A DNA stretch of 64,000 nt, taken from NCBI GenBank assembly GCA_026686845.1, contig JAIVEN010000006.1:38548501-38612500 (forward strand), given 5' to 3'. The translations under genes and the position numbers were made by a program. The DNA is from Adenanthera pavonina. Taxonomy: Eukaryota; Streptophyta; Magnoliopsida; Fabales; Fabaceae. The notes below the pieces were generated by a model, which worked only from the letters and a program-made list of their open reading frames with translations, ran no database searches and was not told where the DNA came from. Below, piece by piece: positions 1 through 11,780 of the stretch. How positions within the stretch are numbered: the first letter of the stretch is position 1; every line of letters starts with the position of its first letter.

Positions 1-109
1 AGTTATGAGAAATATGTGCTAATTTCCTGCCAGGTTTTATTTATTTATTTTTATAAATCAATGCAATAGTATTGAAATAACTAATACATTTTTTTTTATG
101 AAAAAGGCT

Positions 110-1410
110 TAAAATAACAATAATATTAGTCTTATTCCATTAATGTGAGGTTGGCATGAATAGGCTATATCAAACAACATCTTCTCAAATAAATTATTTA
201 TCAAGATGTCATTCCTTATAATTTTTTTTAGTATCCTTTTTAATTTTTCTCTACATTTTTTGATAAGATTCCAAACCATTTGATCAACTCTTCTCATTGG
301 CTCATTTTGCCATTTTCTTTATACATGCCAAAACTAACTTTAATAATTTTCTACCATTTTCTCCTCAATGTGTGTTATTCCGAATTTCTTTCATATACAA
401 CAATTTCATATCTTATTCAATTTTATATAATCACACATCCATCTCAACATTTTTATCACTGCTACTCACATCTTATGCTCTTGTTATCATTTTAAAGCCC
501 AATATTTAGTACTATATAGCATCACTGGCCTCATAGCTGTTTGATAAAATTTTTCTTTAAGTTTAGTAGGTACCTTGTGGTCACAAATAACTCTTAATAT
601 TTTTCTTCAATTTAATCACCCAACTTGTATCATATACATAACATCTCCATCAATTTCAACATCGCTCAGTAAAATCAACCTAAAATATCTTAAATTTGAC
701 ACTTATAGAATGATTTGCTTTCCAATTTTTACTTTTTAAATCATTTCTGATTGATTTTTTGTTAAATTTGCAATACATATATTCGGGTTTACTTCTATTA
801 AAACAGAAACCTTTCAATTCTAAAGGGTGTCTTTATAACTTAAATTTTGCATTGACATTTTCTCTTGAGTTCTTAATTAAGATTATATCATTCGCAAAGA
901 GTATATATTTTGAAATTTCCTCATGTATATATTTTGTTAGAATATCCAAAATCAAATCAAATAAATATGGACTTAAGGAAGATCATTGATATAAATATAT
1001 CCTTATAAGAAAGTTCTTTGTTTCACCTCTAGGAATTCTCACACTTGTTGTTATCTACTCATACATATCTTTTATGACTCGAATATAAGCCATAGAACAT
1101 CTTTTCTTCTCCATTGTTTTCCACAGTACATTTTTTTATACTCTATCATAGGTTTTTTCCAAATTAATAAAAATCAAATGCAAGTTTCAAATCAATGAAA
1201 ATCATATGCAAGTCTCTCTTTTTTACTTTGATATCTTTCAATCAAACCCCTTAATAAATAAATAACATCTATTGTAGACCGTCCTGACATAAATTTAAGT
1301 TGGTTTTCCGAAATACGAGACTCTTTTTTTAATTTATGCTTAATCACTATTTTCCAAAGTTTTATGATATGATTGATGAGTATTATGAATAGGCTTATAT
1401 AATTAAATTT
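110..1410 (-). pseudogene. Fossil LINE reverse transcriptase (3' half)
   Basis: Read on the minus strand, with many stops and frame changes, this stretch follows the C-terminal half of a plant non-LTR retrotransposon ORF2. In order it shows an 'IKLWKIVIKHKL' segment near 1350, 'MSGRSTIDVIYLLRGL' near 1270, 'INLEKTYDRV' near 1150, 'VEIDGDV' and 'KLKEKFYQTAMRPVMLY' near 660-520, and a C-terminal block starting 'MRRVDQMVWN' near 297. These match the GRST, DLEKAYDRVPR and RPAMLYG motifs of a widespread plant LINE family with a short RT. The FADD-like catalytic patch is degraded. The fossil is old, and the 5' half lies outside it or is lost. The family assignment rests on motif order recognised by eye. 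Confidence 0.75.
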
Positions 1411-2755
1411 ATATACTTAATATATTTTTATAATATCAAATCAAAATGTGTGGATTTTAAATTTAAAAATAAATAAATAATACATTCCCTCTGGTCTCAA
1501 ATATATGAGAATTTTATATGAGAGGTTTGATCCAGAATACTCTATAAGAGAAAAAAATATAGATTTCCATAACAATAAATGAGGTATTTTAAAAATATCT
1601 CTCAGCTATTATGATTCAATGAGCATCACTTAATCTAGTATAAGGGAAAAATGATTAATTGAGCACAATTTTAAAATAAATATGTTTAACTACAAATTGA
1701 ATAAGTTTAACTAATTTCATTAGTATATGTAAAATAATTTTTTCTTATATTGAAAAAAAAAGCTTATTATAAAAATAAATAATGGATCCTCTTGCCTTAA
1801 TTTAATTAGATTAAAGATTTAATTTTTTCTTTTTATTTTTTGAATTGGTTTTCACCAGACGCATGTAATGGAACCGGTTACATACAGACAAACAGAAACG
1901 CCTTTTAATTTAAAATTTAAATCTTCAAAACCCATCCATTTGCTAATTATATTAATTTAGCCTTGATTTCACAAGTTTATGAAGACAAGGTTTTGCTTAC
2001 AAATATACTAGCTCCTATTATTTTTATAATAGATAATAACTACTTCATCAAGATTTAAAAAAAATAGTTCAAATCAATTAAGTGTGATTAATATATTATA
2101 AATTTAAATATTTTTTCCAAAAACACTCATTTAATATTGCAACCTTTCAACTGCTCCAATGCCACATGTTTAATGAACTTATTTTACATAGGAAATGCAT
2201 ATTTGTATAGAATAGTAAAGTTTGGTTTACTCAATTTGATAGATTAATTATTTTTACTTAAAAATTTAGTTTATTCAATTCAATAGATAGTTATACCTAC
2301 TTGAAAATTGATTCACTTAACTTAAAAAATTAATTATATTCACTTAAAAATTTAGTTCAATGAATATGTTTCAGTTTACATATATTTATAAAATTTATTT
2401 TATGAAATTGATTGATATTTAAAATATTATGAAAGTAAAAAAGAAATCTTGATTTCATCATTGTTGTCACTTTTTAGATTTTTGGCCATTGGCCTTATTA
2501 ACATACATCCACCATGTCATATTATGATGGGAAAATGATTATAATTTTGGATAAAGCTTGATTATTTAATTAATTTGAATGGTAAAACTAATTTCGAAAA
2601 ATAGACACATACCGAAAATGAGACGGTGGACGGACAGAGAATGAGAGACATTTTTTATACTTCATTCAAGAGTACTTTTATCATTTTCTTAAAAGGACAC
2701 GCATCCTTTTATATCATTATAAAAATTAGGATATCAATATTTGTTTTAGGAGGTC
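1411..2755. other. AT-rich intergenic DNA, no gene seen
   Basis: No coding signal on either strand. Around 1487-1520 the sequence 'CCCTCTGGTCTCAAATATAT' resembles one end of a Stowaway-type MITE, but I found no matching inverted end. Confidence 0.5.
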
Positions 2756-3138
2756 CAAAGTATCATTTTACCTTTTAGGAAAGGAAAAAGTCAGCCCATA
2801 CACGCCCTTTGCACGACGTGAAAAATGGACAGCAAATGGGGGAGAAGAATGATGCAACAGCTAGAAACGTAGAAACGAAATCAATGCAACAAATGAGCAA
2901 GAGGAAAGGGGAAAAAAATAGTGGCGCGCAACAATGGAAGAATAGGAGGAGCAGATGTTGTAGCCAAATTGAGAAGAAAGATGGGCGCCACATTAGAGAA
3001 CGAAAGAAGATAACGTCGGTGGGAGTGAGAGAGAGGAGAGTTTGAGAAACTGAGCAAGAATTTTTCCTCCCTCTGGCTTTGTGTTTTCCGATTAAAAGAA
3101 AGAAAGTAGGGAGAATAAGTGGTAAAATGACAAAAAGC
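2756..3138. repeat. Possible foldback element with a GC-richer core
   Basis: The left arm (2756-2776) holds TATCATTTTACC. The right arm (3121-3137), reverse-complemented, holds TGTCATTTTACC at the corresponding place. The interior is purine-rich and less AT-rich than its surroundings. It is open for 72-78 codons on both strands, but with low-complexity composition. The arms are short and imperfect, so this is only a candidate non-autonomous element. Confidence 0.25.
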
Positions 3139-4139
3139 CCAGCATCATTAAGAAGGGAAGGAAGGGTATTTTAGTTATTCCACAAATATTTAGAAGAGAA
3201 AATTTTTTTTCTTAAATTATCTTGTAGAGGTTTGAACTCTATATTTAAGATGCATCCCCTAATAATTCTTAACTCTTTACTTAATATTTAGCAGATAATT
3301 TTTAATATAGAGATTTAATAAATTAATAATGAACTCATCTCTTTTTTTCCCTCCTCTCTCATTTTTTTAAGTATATCATCATCATCTATTTACCAATTCT
3401 ACTGTTTAATAATCTTACATAGAAATTCGATAGTTCTGGGTCATTAGAAACACAGAGTTGCTTGATGAGTTAGAAACGTTGTGCATAAATGTTTAACAAA
3501 GAAATTTGAAGATTTACCCAACGATAAAACGAGAAGGAAGGGAAGCCGGAAACGTAGGCAAAAGGATCATCTAACTAGAGTATGAGTAGCATAGTATCAT
3601 ACTACATACCAATTGCTTTGACTAATTAATTTTGACTCTATCGTATTGCTGCGATATCCTGATGTTGGAAAAGGATCCAGGATAAATACTTAAATACCAC
3701 TAACAACATAACCCAATAGGAGAGGAAGAGATGTATTCAGAATTATAAAGGTCTCAGACATTTGATTCTGATAGAATCCTGGTGGTAAATAGCAATTTTA
3801 AATCTCCATTTGGTCATTTTATTGTAGCCATTTTGCGTTCACTGCTATAAGGTATTGCAGCAGAGTAATTTTACATTTGGCTTGCAGCTTGGGAAGGGGT
3901 ATGTCTTGTTCAACCAGAACATGGGTTGAAATTTTTGTTTAAGCTAAGCCGTGTAAAGTTATTATGAATATTTATAAGCACAATGGTAGTTTAGGCTATA
4001 CTTCATTGTCTTTCCTTCTATAAAGGCCATTTTTCTTCCTTTAGTTCTTGGATTTGAAATGGGACAAAACCAATGTTACTTAACAAAATGACTGGTGATT
4101 GCATTCAGTTTCTCAGAAACAGAGATTTGGTTAAATCAC
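3139..4139. other. Intergenic DNA, nothing recognised
   Basis: AT-rich sequence without long open frames, known motifs or clear repeats. Confidence 0.5.
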
Positions 4140-4440
4140 CCTAGTCCTCCAATAAGATGAACTCATTCTACTGCTTTGACATACAAGAAATTGACCTAAT
4201 GATGTTCTCACAATCTGTTTTTCTCCATTTATTATCTACACTAATCTAACAGTGAACAAGCAAGTGGAAAGGAACTAGCATTATTTTATTATAAAGCTTA
4301 AGAAGAAGTAACATCGATGGCAAAAATCCTCCCACACTATGAATACATTTGACTTCCCAAACTTAGGTGTCAATTAATATGAAAAATTCAAGTGTAGAAT
4401 GACAAAGATAGCTGTTAGAGACAGTCAGGATCCCTCTTTC
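4140..4440. repeat. Paralogous intergenic block X, copy 1
   Basis: This block aligns by eye with 20625-20935 in the same orientation. Shared landmarks in order are 'GATGATGTTCTCAC', an 'AACATC..TGGCAA' segment, 'CATTTGACTT..AAACT.AGGT', and 'CAGGATCCCTCTTTCTG' against 'CATGATCCCTCTTTCTA'. Copy 1 lies about 1.7 kb downstream of the TNL-1 3' end. Copy 2 lies about 3.9 kb downstream of the TNL-2 3' end. The simplest reading is that the two receptor genes were duplicated together with their 3' flanks. Confidence 0.55.
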
Positions 4441-6117
4441 TGCCCAACCTCCTACTATTGGTATTATCCAATGGCTGACTTCATTCTTCTGTCACTCTCT
4501 CACTGTCATGGGCCCCATTGCAATTGTAACTGCGATCTCTTTTCTTGACATAATAGATAGAACGATTCAGAGTAATTCTTGAAGATAGTTATGAAGTAGA
4601 AGCCAAGTTGAGATTGTGGATTCAGCTGCTTGTCATCTTAAAAAGACAAAATGATGATGTGATTACAATGTACAAGACTATGACGGATCTTTTTTTTTTG
4701 GGAAGATAATCAACACAATTAGTTACAAGTATAGTACTTACAGGTGTATGTTGCATTATTGCATTATGAGAAATATTGCTCAATTTCTTTAATCGACGTT
4801 GCTCATACTATAGAATAACATGATCTGAATTCAAAGAATGCCCCTCATCATCATCATCTTCAGAGTAATTGCCATTTCAATGTAGGCTGTGAAAGAAAGG
4901 AAACCCAATATAATTGGTCAAAAGAAGGAGCTAACTGAATAGTAATGGCGACTGCGGAAGATGTGGAGACTGATAGATTATTATTGCATCAGATTCACTT
5001 CAGTGAATAGAAGTCACGAGCACAACAAACATGAGCACAAACTACACAACGTGATTTTGAGAAACGTAATAATAAAAGTGTATTCTTATAGAGTGCTTTT
5101 CTTTGATATTGCATATAAATTTATACTGTAGTTCGTCATGATTTGACAGTGCTGAGCAGTAATTCATCATTATTAATTATGATGTGTTGAATCCTGTTTC
5201 AATTTTGCAAGAACAGAGGTAGTGTTAGATAAAATTCTTGAAATTTCTTTGTTTGGACAAAATAATTCGACATCAACATTTTCAAACCTATTTCTCGAAG
5301 GATATTGTCATATTTTGAGTTATATAATTCAGGGGAAGAAGTCATATAATGACATGGTCTTAATTATGAATATAAATGTCAATTTTTTATTGATAAAAAT
5401 TAACTTTGACACACGGGAAATGAGGAGATGCACTTGCAACAATAAATATATTATCTTGTACATTTTTCAAAATGAAATAGTGAAGTCAGATACATGTATA
5501 TTTATCATTCCCAATTCCAAATTATTTTATGGCAAAAAAGTAGAATTCATAATTATTTATTGTTTAAAGAGAGCATGTCTTTGTTTATTCACTGTAATGA
5601 TTCTTTATTTTTTAAAAAAAAAATAGGAGATGAAAAAACTTAATAAAAAATAAACAAATTCTTTAAAAAATGGATTTAAAAAATGGGTGTAAATATGAGA
5701 AAGAGCATGAAATGAATAAAAAATGAGGACAACTTATGATATAAGAGTTGATTACGATTAACGTTACATTCTAACAATGAATTTAAGTTTAGCTACCCTA
5801 CAAATGACAGCAAAAAAAATTCATACGAGTAGGTGCAAAGGTAATAGAATGCAACAAGCTAAAAATGGAGCATCAGTCACACACATACACACACACCTCA
5901 CTACTACTACTACTATACTTTAGGCAAAGAAATTAGATTATATATATATATATATATTACAGACTAACCGCTTTATTTTCTAAGAATTTTCATGCACTAC
6001 TGTATATGTAAAAAGCAAAGCATGAATTCATAAATTGAAATTTATATAAAATAGAAAGTTGCATATATAGTAAATGATAGCTTATAATGAAAGGAGCAGG
6101 AGGCACATGAAAAGATA
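4441..6117. other. Intergenic DNA with microsatellites
   Basis: No gene is supported. A CA-rich run followed by CTA repeats lies at about 5878-5920 and a TA dinucleotide run at about 5938-5957. The region directly downstream of TNL-1 presumably contains its old terminator, but I cannot place a poly(A) site. Confidence 0.5.
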
Positions 6118-6408
6118 TCAGAGAAATCGTATTTCTCTTTGCTCCTTTTCTCTCCTCTTGCATATAAATTTGAGTTGCAACGGGTGAGAGATGAAGTTAT
6201 CAAGATTAATAGATTTCCCAGATTTAGTAGTCAACCCCAACTCCAATTCCAATCTCAAAGGAGTAGATTGAAAGGCACCAGATTTCTCCAATTTCTTTAT
6301 TGCAACGAGTCGTTCTCCAACATCAATATCATCAGCATCATCTCTCTTTCTTTTCCTACTCAACTTCAACTCCCACTCTGAGTCATATACATATGGGGCA
6401 TACTCCAC
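6118..6408 (-). pseudogene. TNL-1 C-terminal basic tail, out of frame
   Basis: This open frame continues the C-JID region in a different frame. It reads 'YDSEWELKLSRKRKRDD', then an acidic/leucine-rich stretch ending in 'KRREKEQREIRFL'. In TNL-2 the corresponding sequence (CGVHPIYASEK) runs on in one frame after the CGV motif. Here the upstream frame stops after 'CGVCPICI', so a frameshift lies at about 6390-6400. The KRKR run could act as a nuclear localisation signal if translated; that is inference. Confidence 0.6.
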
Positions 6409-6919
6409 ATGCTTTTATCCGGACATCGTAATTAGGAAACTCCCAACTCTCACAATAGCCAACAGAGAATTCACATGTAATCTTTCCATGATAACTTTCT
6501 CGGGCATCATCTTGATGAAATTTTTCGAGCCATAGGAAAACATAATCCGAATTCAAGTCCTTAAAATTACACGAGTAGGAGAATAAGTGGTTATCATCAA
6601 GGGAGCACTCACAGCAAACAATTAAAGATTCCTTTGAGGTGAAATTAGAAAGAACACAGCAATACATCATGCCGAGGGATGGCTCAAGATTACAAGTAAA
6701 TTCAACAGTATTAAAAGCCTCTATCGTTTGTTTATATCTGATCCACTTTGGAACTCTGCTTCCTGGGTAACAAGCTTCAGGCCCACAAAAATAAGGCTGA
6801 GCAAGGATTGAAATAATTGAGAAATAAGTTAATTTCTCAATAAAGTGAAGTGAAGGCTCATCCAACTTCACACAATTACACAAGTTAAACTCCCAAAGAT
6901 ATGGGATGTGGACCCTCTA
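6383..6919 (-). pseudogene. TNL-1 C-JID (post-LRR) domain
   Basis: The open frame reads 'EFNLCNCVKLDEPSLHFIEKL', then 'RVPKWIRYKQ', 'DYVFLWLEKFH' and 'IKACGVCPI'. This is the post-LRR C-terminal jelly-roll/Ig-like domain (C-JID) of TNL receptors. The same blocks occur in TNL-2 as NCLKLDE, RVPEWFGCKQ, DHVFLWYD and IKECGVHPI. In characterised TNLs this domain takes part in effector recognition. It starts at or just after the right end of the gypsy segment near 6920, where the upstream frame meets stops. The frame ends at a premature stop near 6383. Confidence 0.75.
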
Positions 6920-7715
6920 GGATTAATGTCCCAGGAATCCAGAAAGTTGAGTTGTCTGTAAAGCAGAAGTACGAACCTAAAGGGAAGGATGATAAAAACT
7001 CGGAAACCCAATAGAATATGAGGATTCTAAGAACTTCAGAGGGGATGCCACAAGAGAATATAGATCAATTCTCTTGATAAGTCAAAATATGTATTCTAGG
7101 AAGAACAACTAGTGAAACTCACTAATTAAATAAACTCTTAATATTATTGATCTGTCTAAAAAGTAGCACTACAAAGGTCTATAAATAGGAAAAGAAAACT
7201 AAATCCTAATGAATCTCTAAAAGATATCAGATAAAGATAAACTTTATCTAATAAAGTTTAAACTAAATTAAAATTGAATCTAATTCTATGATTGGTCCCT
7301 TTGAATACAAATAGGAAACCACAAAATTATCATAATCTTAATTTAAATCAAATCAAATCAAATCAAAATAAAATAAATTTGAAAAGATATCCTAAAATTA
7401 ATTGAAATATCTCATTAATTAAGCTATTCTATTATTGGGCCTTGATTCAAGAATTGGGCCTCAGTTAAAACTTGAGCTTGAATTAGAATTATCATTCTTT
7501 TTTCAACAATGGGCTTAGAAACCTCTTACTTATCAAATATAGGTTTATCCTCTTGTAATTTTTGGATCAAGTCTTGTAATACTTCTTTCATAGCTTTAGT
7601 TCGGCCTCGAGTTATTGAACCTGCAATAGCTTGTAATGGATCCTTTGAGATATTGAATCTCCATTGTTGGACTTGTAAACTATGGTTTGGATGATCTCCA
7701 TCAGTCGAAGAATGT
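6920..7715 (-). mobile_element. Ty3/gypsy pol 3'-end remnant inside TNL-1
   Basis: This segment sits between the LRR exon and the C-JID region. On the minus strand a frame at 7526-7715 reads 'LQVQQWRFN' then 'DPLQAIAGSITRGRTKAMKE'. That is the typical C-terminal end of plant Ty3/gypsy polyproteins (G.[IM]TR.R.K..KEAL). After its stop, about 600 bases of AT-rich DNA resemble the 3' part of a gypsy element and may include a partial LTR beginning near 7512 (TGTTGAAAAAAG). I could not find a target site duplication, so both edges are approximate. The LRR frame reads about six codons past its last recognisable residue and hits a stop. Confidence 0.6.
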
Positions 7716-8476
7716 AATCTCCAATGAAGTGCATTCTGAGGCATCTAATTCCTCAAGGGCGGGAGGAAGTCCAAGCATAAACCTAAGCCTCCTGCACTTT
7801 CTTAACCTAATCACAGCAAGGTTTGACAGATGCTCGATGGAAGCTGGCAATATCTCCACACTAGTTCCTCCCAGTGATAAAAAATTTAAATTTGTTAAGG
7901 CACTAATATTGTCTGGGATTTCAAACAAGTTACTACATCCATCCAAATTTAGTTCCCTTAAATGACTCCAGGCATGAAATAGGCTACGTAACTCCTCTTT
8001 GTCAATTACTTGTTTGAAGCCAGTAAGTGCAAACATTTTAAGAGATGTCAAGAGACACAACTCATTTGTTGGAAGACTCCTCAATCTTTGACCATCGATA
8101 TATAGGTTGCTAAAATTTGTAAAATGTCCATCTGTAAAATGCAGTATTTCGATTTTAGGACCTTCATGTAAATATAATCGTGCCATTTCCTCTGATGTCA
8201 AACAAAAAGTTTTTAGGCTACCACAATGTCGAACATTGGGCCAACTGAGAGACTTTAATCGAGTCTCACTTTCGAGGCTCTCTAACTTTGAGCAACCTTC
8301 TTCAGATCCGAAGATTCAAAATACCAAGTGAGTGGAGAGACAAGATGGATGGATGAACACTGCAAATTTTCACAATAACCAAGGTCTACAAATTCAAGAT
8401 TATGAGCATTAGTGAAATCACGCAATTCCACCAATTCTTCAGATCCGAAGAGAACTATTTCCTTTAAATTCGCAAG
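7716..8476 (-). pseudogene. TNL-1 exon 4: LRR region with frameshift
   Basis: The acceptor (TCATAG before GATCTT, exon start at 8476, phase 0) opens into 'DLANLKEIVLFGSEELVELRD', the second LRR block of a TNL. This frame stops at 8282-8284. A second frame, starting at about 8320 with 'EEGCSKLESLESETRLKSLSW', continues the same repeat series through 'LPTNELCLLTSLKMF', 'LRELNLDGCSNLFEIPDNIS' and 'LPPALEELDASECTSLE'. So a net one-base shift occurred near 8300-8330. A 17-base string TTCTTCAGATCCGAAGA occurs at the shift and again at about 8436-8452, suggesting a small local duplication or conversion patch caused it. The exon then runs into the gypsy segment. Confidence 0.75.
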
Positions 8477-8579
8477 ATCCTATGACAATGAAAAGAGAAA
8501 ATATTACTTCGAAAAGCCCTTATAATATAGAAAGCTAGATTGAAGACAGATTAGATATACATTTTTATCATTTGAGTAC

Positions 8580-8873
8580 CTGTACTCCATCCCAAAGCCT
8601 TTTAACTCTGCTCCATCGCATATTCAATTCAACAAGTTTATGAGGACAAAAGTCTGATGGCAGAGACTTCAAGGGATATTTATCCCAATGAAAGCATCTT
8701 AATTTTTCAGAGAAAAACTTAAAGTCCAAAGGAAGGTTCACATTACTCCTATTTGTTGGTGAAACAAATTTGAGAAATCTCAAATTAGTCATTTTTCTGA
8801 ATGCATTGGCATTTAAGTCTAGATTTCTAATTTTGGACATATCTAACATAATTCCTTCAATTGCCTCAGTTCC
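8580..8873 (-). CDS. TNL-1 exon 3: first LRR block
   Basis: The exon is 294 nt, phase 0 at both ends. The acceptor is TTTTCAG before GGAACTGAG and the donor is CAG before GTACTC. It encodes 'GTEAIEGIMLDMSK', then 'AFRKMTNLRFLKF', 'LRCFHWDKYPLKSLPSDFCP' and 'LVELNMRWSRVKRLWDGVQ'. This is the standard LRR exon that follows the NB-ARC exon in TNL genes. No frame damage is visible. Confidence 0.85.
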
Positions 8874-8968
8874 CTGAAAAAATAAAAAAAAAAATTATAA
8901 TGTAAATATGTTCTTGTATCATATTATAGAGTAACATTTTTTTTAATAAAACTTAGTGCTTTGCTTAC

Positions 8969-10031
8969 TTGATTATTTTTTAGTACATCATAAATTTCTT
9001 CAGGATTCCATAATCGACTGCGTCTTCCGGGTTCTTTAACATATTCTTGACAAATAATTTCTCGACCCATTTGTTGTATTAAATTGTGCATCCACACACT
9101 ATTGCCAATAGTTATAAGAGCCTTATTTGCCAAGGTTCTTAAGCCACTTCTCCCATGGAAGCCATAGCTATCTAATAAAGCTATTACATATTCTGTAATT
9201 TCACCTTTCAAAAAGCATGCAATATCTAAAAATATTTCTCTCTCTTCGTGATCTAATCCATTGTAGCTCAATATTAACACCTTTTGAATATCACAATGGG
9301 GAGTTTTTTTCAATTTTTCCAATGCACTATCCCATTCTGCCATAGTTTTAGAATAAAGAAATGAACCCAACACTGTCAAAGCTAAGGGAATCCCCTGAGC
9401 ATAAACAACTGCTCTTTCTGAGAGTTGTTCATATCCAATTTCCGGATGGTCTTTGTGGAAAGCTTTCAAGCAGAAAAGCATTAAGGCTTCTTGATAATTC
9501 AAAGCTTTGGCTTCATATATTTCAGCATCATTTCCAATGAGCAAATGCTTATCCCTTGTTGTTATGATGACTCTGCTTTTTGGTCCCAAGCAATTACATT
9601 CTTGAGCCAAATATTCTAATTGCTCTGAACTGCTAACATCATCAAGCACAATCAAAACTTTTTTGCTCTGGAGCCTTCTCATACTAAAAGTGGATCTGAC
9701 AAATTTACGTGTGTTATCAGGAAGTAGCTCAGACAGAAGTTTTTGTCGGATATATGGCATGCCCTGCTTTTCTGATTGTTCCGTTAAATTTTCAATGAAG
9801 CAATAACTGTCATATTGGGAGAAGTGTTTGGCAAATATAGCCTTAGCTATAGTAGTCTTGCCTATGCCCCCCATCCCCCAAATTCCTATTATTGGAGATT
9901 TTTGTAGTAACAATTCAATGCTCTTACAATTTTCATAAATTCCAACAAGACGTTTTAATGGACTTGGATATTTAAGATTCAATTTTTCCGAGACATCACT
10001 CACAATTTTTTGAATGAGTTCAGATTCATCC
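8969..10031 (-). CDS. TNL-1 exon 2: NB-ARC domain
   Basis: The 1063-nt exon encodes the nucleotide-binding switch of the receptor. It starts after TTGTTTAG, where 'G' completes an Arg codon split by intron 1 (phase 2), and reads 'DESELIQKIV'. Visible motifs in order: P-loop GMGGIGKTT, RNBS-A region YCFIENLTEQ, kinase-2 KVLIVLDDVS, RNBS-B SRVIITTRDKHLL, GLPL-type GIPLALTVLG, RNBS-D FLDIACFLKGE, and WMHNLIQQMGREII at the MHD position. Asn replaces the usual Asp in MHD, which may alter nucleotide control. The exon ends after KNNQ at donor GTAAGC. No stops or frameshifts are present, so ATP/ADP binding could be kept. Confidence 0.9.
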
Positions 10032-10060
10032 CTAAACAAGAGAAAATGACAGAATTAATC

Positions 10061-10433
10061 TATATCATCACAAGAAACATCACGGATAAATATATACGAG
10101 ACTATCAGATAAAGTGATAACTACAATTTGGGATTATCATGTATGTTATTCCTTTTATTCTTGCGTTTAAGAAAAGTTTAAATAATGATAGAATTGAATA
10201 GAGCCCAAATGGACTGAACCATTTTTTTTAATACTTAAAGACTAAACTTTCACAAAGGAAAAAAAAAACTAAACAGTAGATGTGGCTATTGTTGAAGGAC
10301 CAAAGACTATATATAATTACTCTACATTAAAAAAAAAACACTACCCTATGAGTATTGTGGTAAAGAATGAACATTACCGATGAGAAAGAGAATCCCAGCC
10401 AGATAAATTGGCAGTTTTAGTGAGAGCATTTCT
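10061..10433 (-). repeat. Tandem duplication copy A: exon 1 tail plus intron start
   Basis: This segment, completed by 17179-17189 on the far side of the Copia element, is a diverged copy of 17190-17529. Both contain the end of the TIR exon followed by its splice donor and the first part of intron 1. On the minus strand copy A reads 'NEWRNALTKTANLSGWDS' and retains a donor (ATCG before GTAATG). The real exon reads 'NEWRNALTETANLSGWDS'. The copy has no visible acceptor, so it is a dead part-exon lying inside intron 1. Copia inserted into this copy, not into the working exon. Confidence 0.85.
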
Positions 10434-10867
10434 TGTTGGAAATTTAATATAATTATATATATATATATTATATTTATTTAGATATTATATATTTTTTACA
10501 TTATTATTTTAATATATATATATAAATATGTCACCGGATGTGTCCCACATCATTATTTGAATTAAAGAGTTGCGTTCAGAGGGTCACGACTGGTCGGTGA
10601 AACCTTTCTAAGCCTTGATGGGAGGCTATATAAGAGCTTGACCATGACACAGAATAGGCACGTAAGAATAAAAAGCGTTGTTTGTTCGATCAAGAATTCC
10701 CTGACAGGGTGACGGTGTTCAACAGTCCATCACTGTGCCAGAAATTCCCGTTCAGAAGAATTCAAGAAAATCTCAGAGAATATACAGTATTCATACGCTA
10801 TGGCAAGAGGTATGTAAGATTTCTGCTGTGAAACTCATGAATTTAAATTTATGAATTATGTTTAATA
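10434..10867 (+). repeat. 5' LTR of Copia 1
   Basis: It starts TGTTGGAAAT and ends TTTAATA. It contains a TATA box (TATATAA, 10627-10633), the likely promoter of the element. The 3' LTR has TATTTAA at the same place, so only the 5' copy keeps the canonical box. Confidence 0.9.
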
Positions 10868-10869
10868 TG

Positions 10870-10882
10870 TGGTATCAGAGCC
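10870..10882 (+). promoter_or_regulatory. Copia 1 primer-binding site
   Basis: TGGTATCAGAGCC lies two bases after the 5' LTR. It is complementary to the 3' end of initiator methionine tRNA, the usual primer for plant Copia elements. Confidence 0.9.
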
Positions 10883-11749
10883 GTGTTTTTCCTCTGCTTG
10901 GTGTTTTAGAGTACATGTTTTATTTTAAGAAAAATCAACAACTTTTGCGAATCTGCATATATATTCGTTTTCGAAATTTTTTAAACTTCGATTCAGAGAT
11001 ATCAAGTCATGAAGAGATATTGTGTATTTGCATATAGTTATTTTCGGTGATTTGCAAACATTCATTTGTCAGTTTAATAGAGATCAAATAGTTTTCTATT
11101 TAAAAAAAAATCATTTTCTAGAATCAATGAACTTCATCTGTCAGTTTTGAATTTCTTCGAAAGTTCTTTTGGTTCAAATTTTTTTTTTTAGCAATCTGCA
11201 AGATTTTCCTTTCGGATTATTTTTCCCTTGGTTTCCAAATGATTTTTTGCGTGAAAAGAGAGAGAATCGTGATTGGAACCGTCGGAAACAGCCACCGAAA
11301 ACGTCTGGAAACAAAACCAGAGTCGCGGGTCCGACGGGTTTGGTTTCTGGGTTTTTGGGTCGGTACCGGGTAAAGAAGACGACCAAACGCACTTTTGCAG
11401 AGAAGCACGTTTGGCTAAAGCTGCGTTTGGCTTCTGCATTTTCTAAAAAGCACGTTTTAAACAGTGTTTTAAAAAAAAACCGGATTGGGCCTGCGTTTTT
11501 GGGCCTGCACATTTTTTTTACGTGGGCCAACAACATTTTTTTTGGGCCAATTGCTAATTTTTTTTATGGCATTTTGGGCTGCAACATTTTTTTTATGCTG
11601 ATTAAAAAAAAAATTTATGACAGAATTTTATTTTCTGTTTTCTCTCACTAAATTTTTTTTTAATTAGAATTCATGCTTTTATAAATTTATTAGAGCTAAA
11701 TAAATATTATTCTATGGATTTTTATGATGATTTTTATTAGCTCTACATA

Positions 11750-11780
<31 letters not shown>

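Noticed and set aside
2775..3045. Overlapping 72-78 codon frames on both strands
   Set aside because: Low-complexity, purine-rich sequence; more likely the core of a foldback element.
5222..5626. 134-codon open frame on the plus strand
   Set aside because: AT-driven composition, no motif, no start context and no homology that I recognise; likely chance.
11169..11651. 160-codon frame in the Copia 1 leader
   Set aside because: Lies in the untranslated leader between primer site and gag; no conserved domain and opposite-strand frames are equally open.
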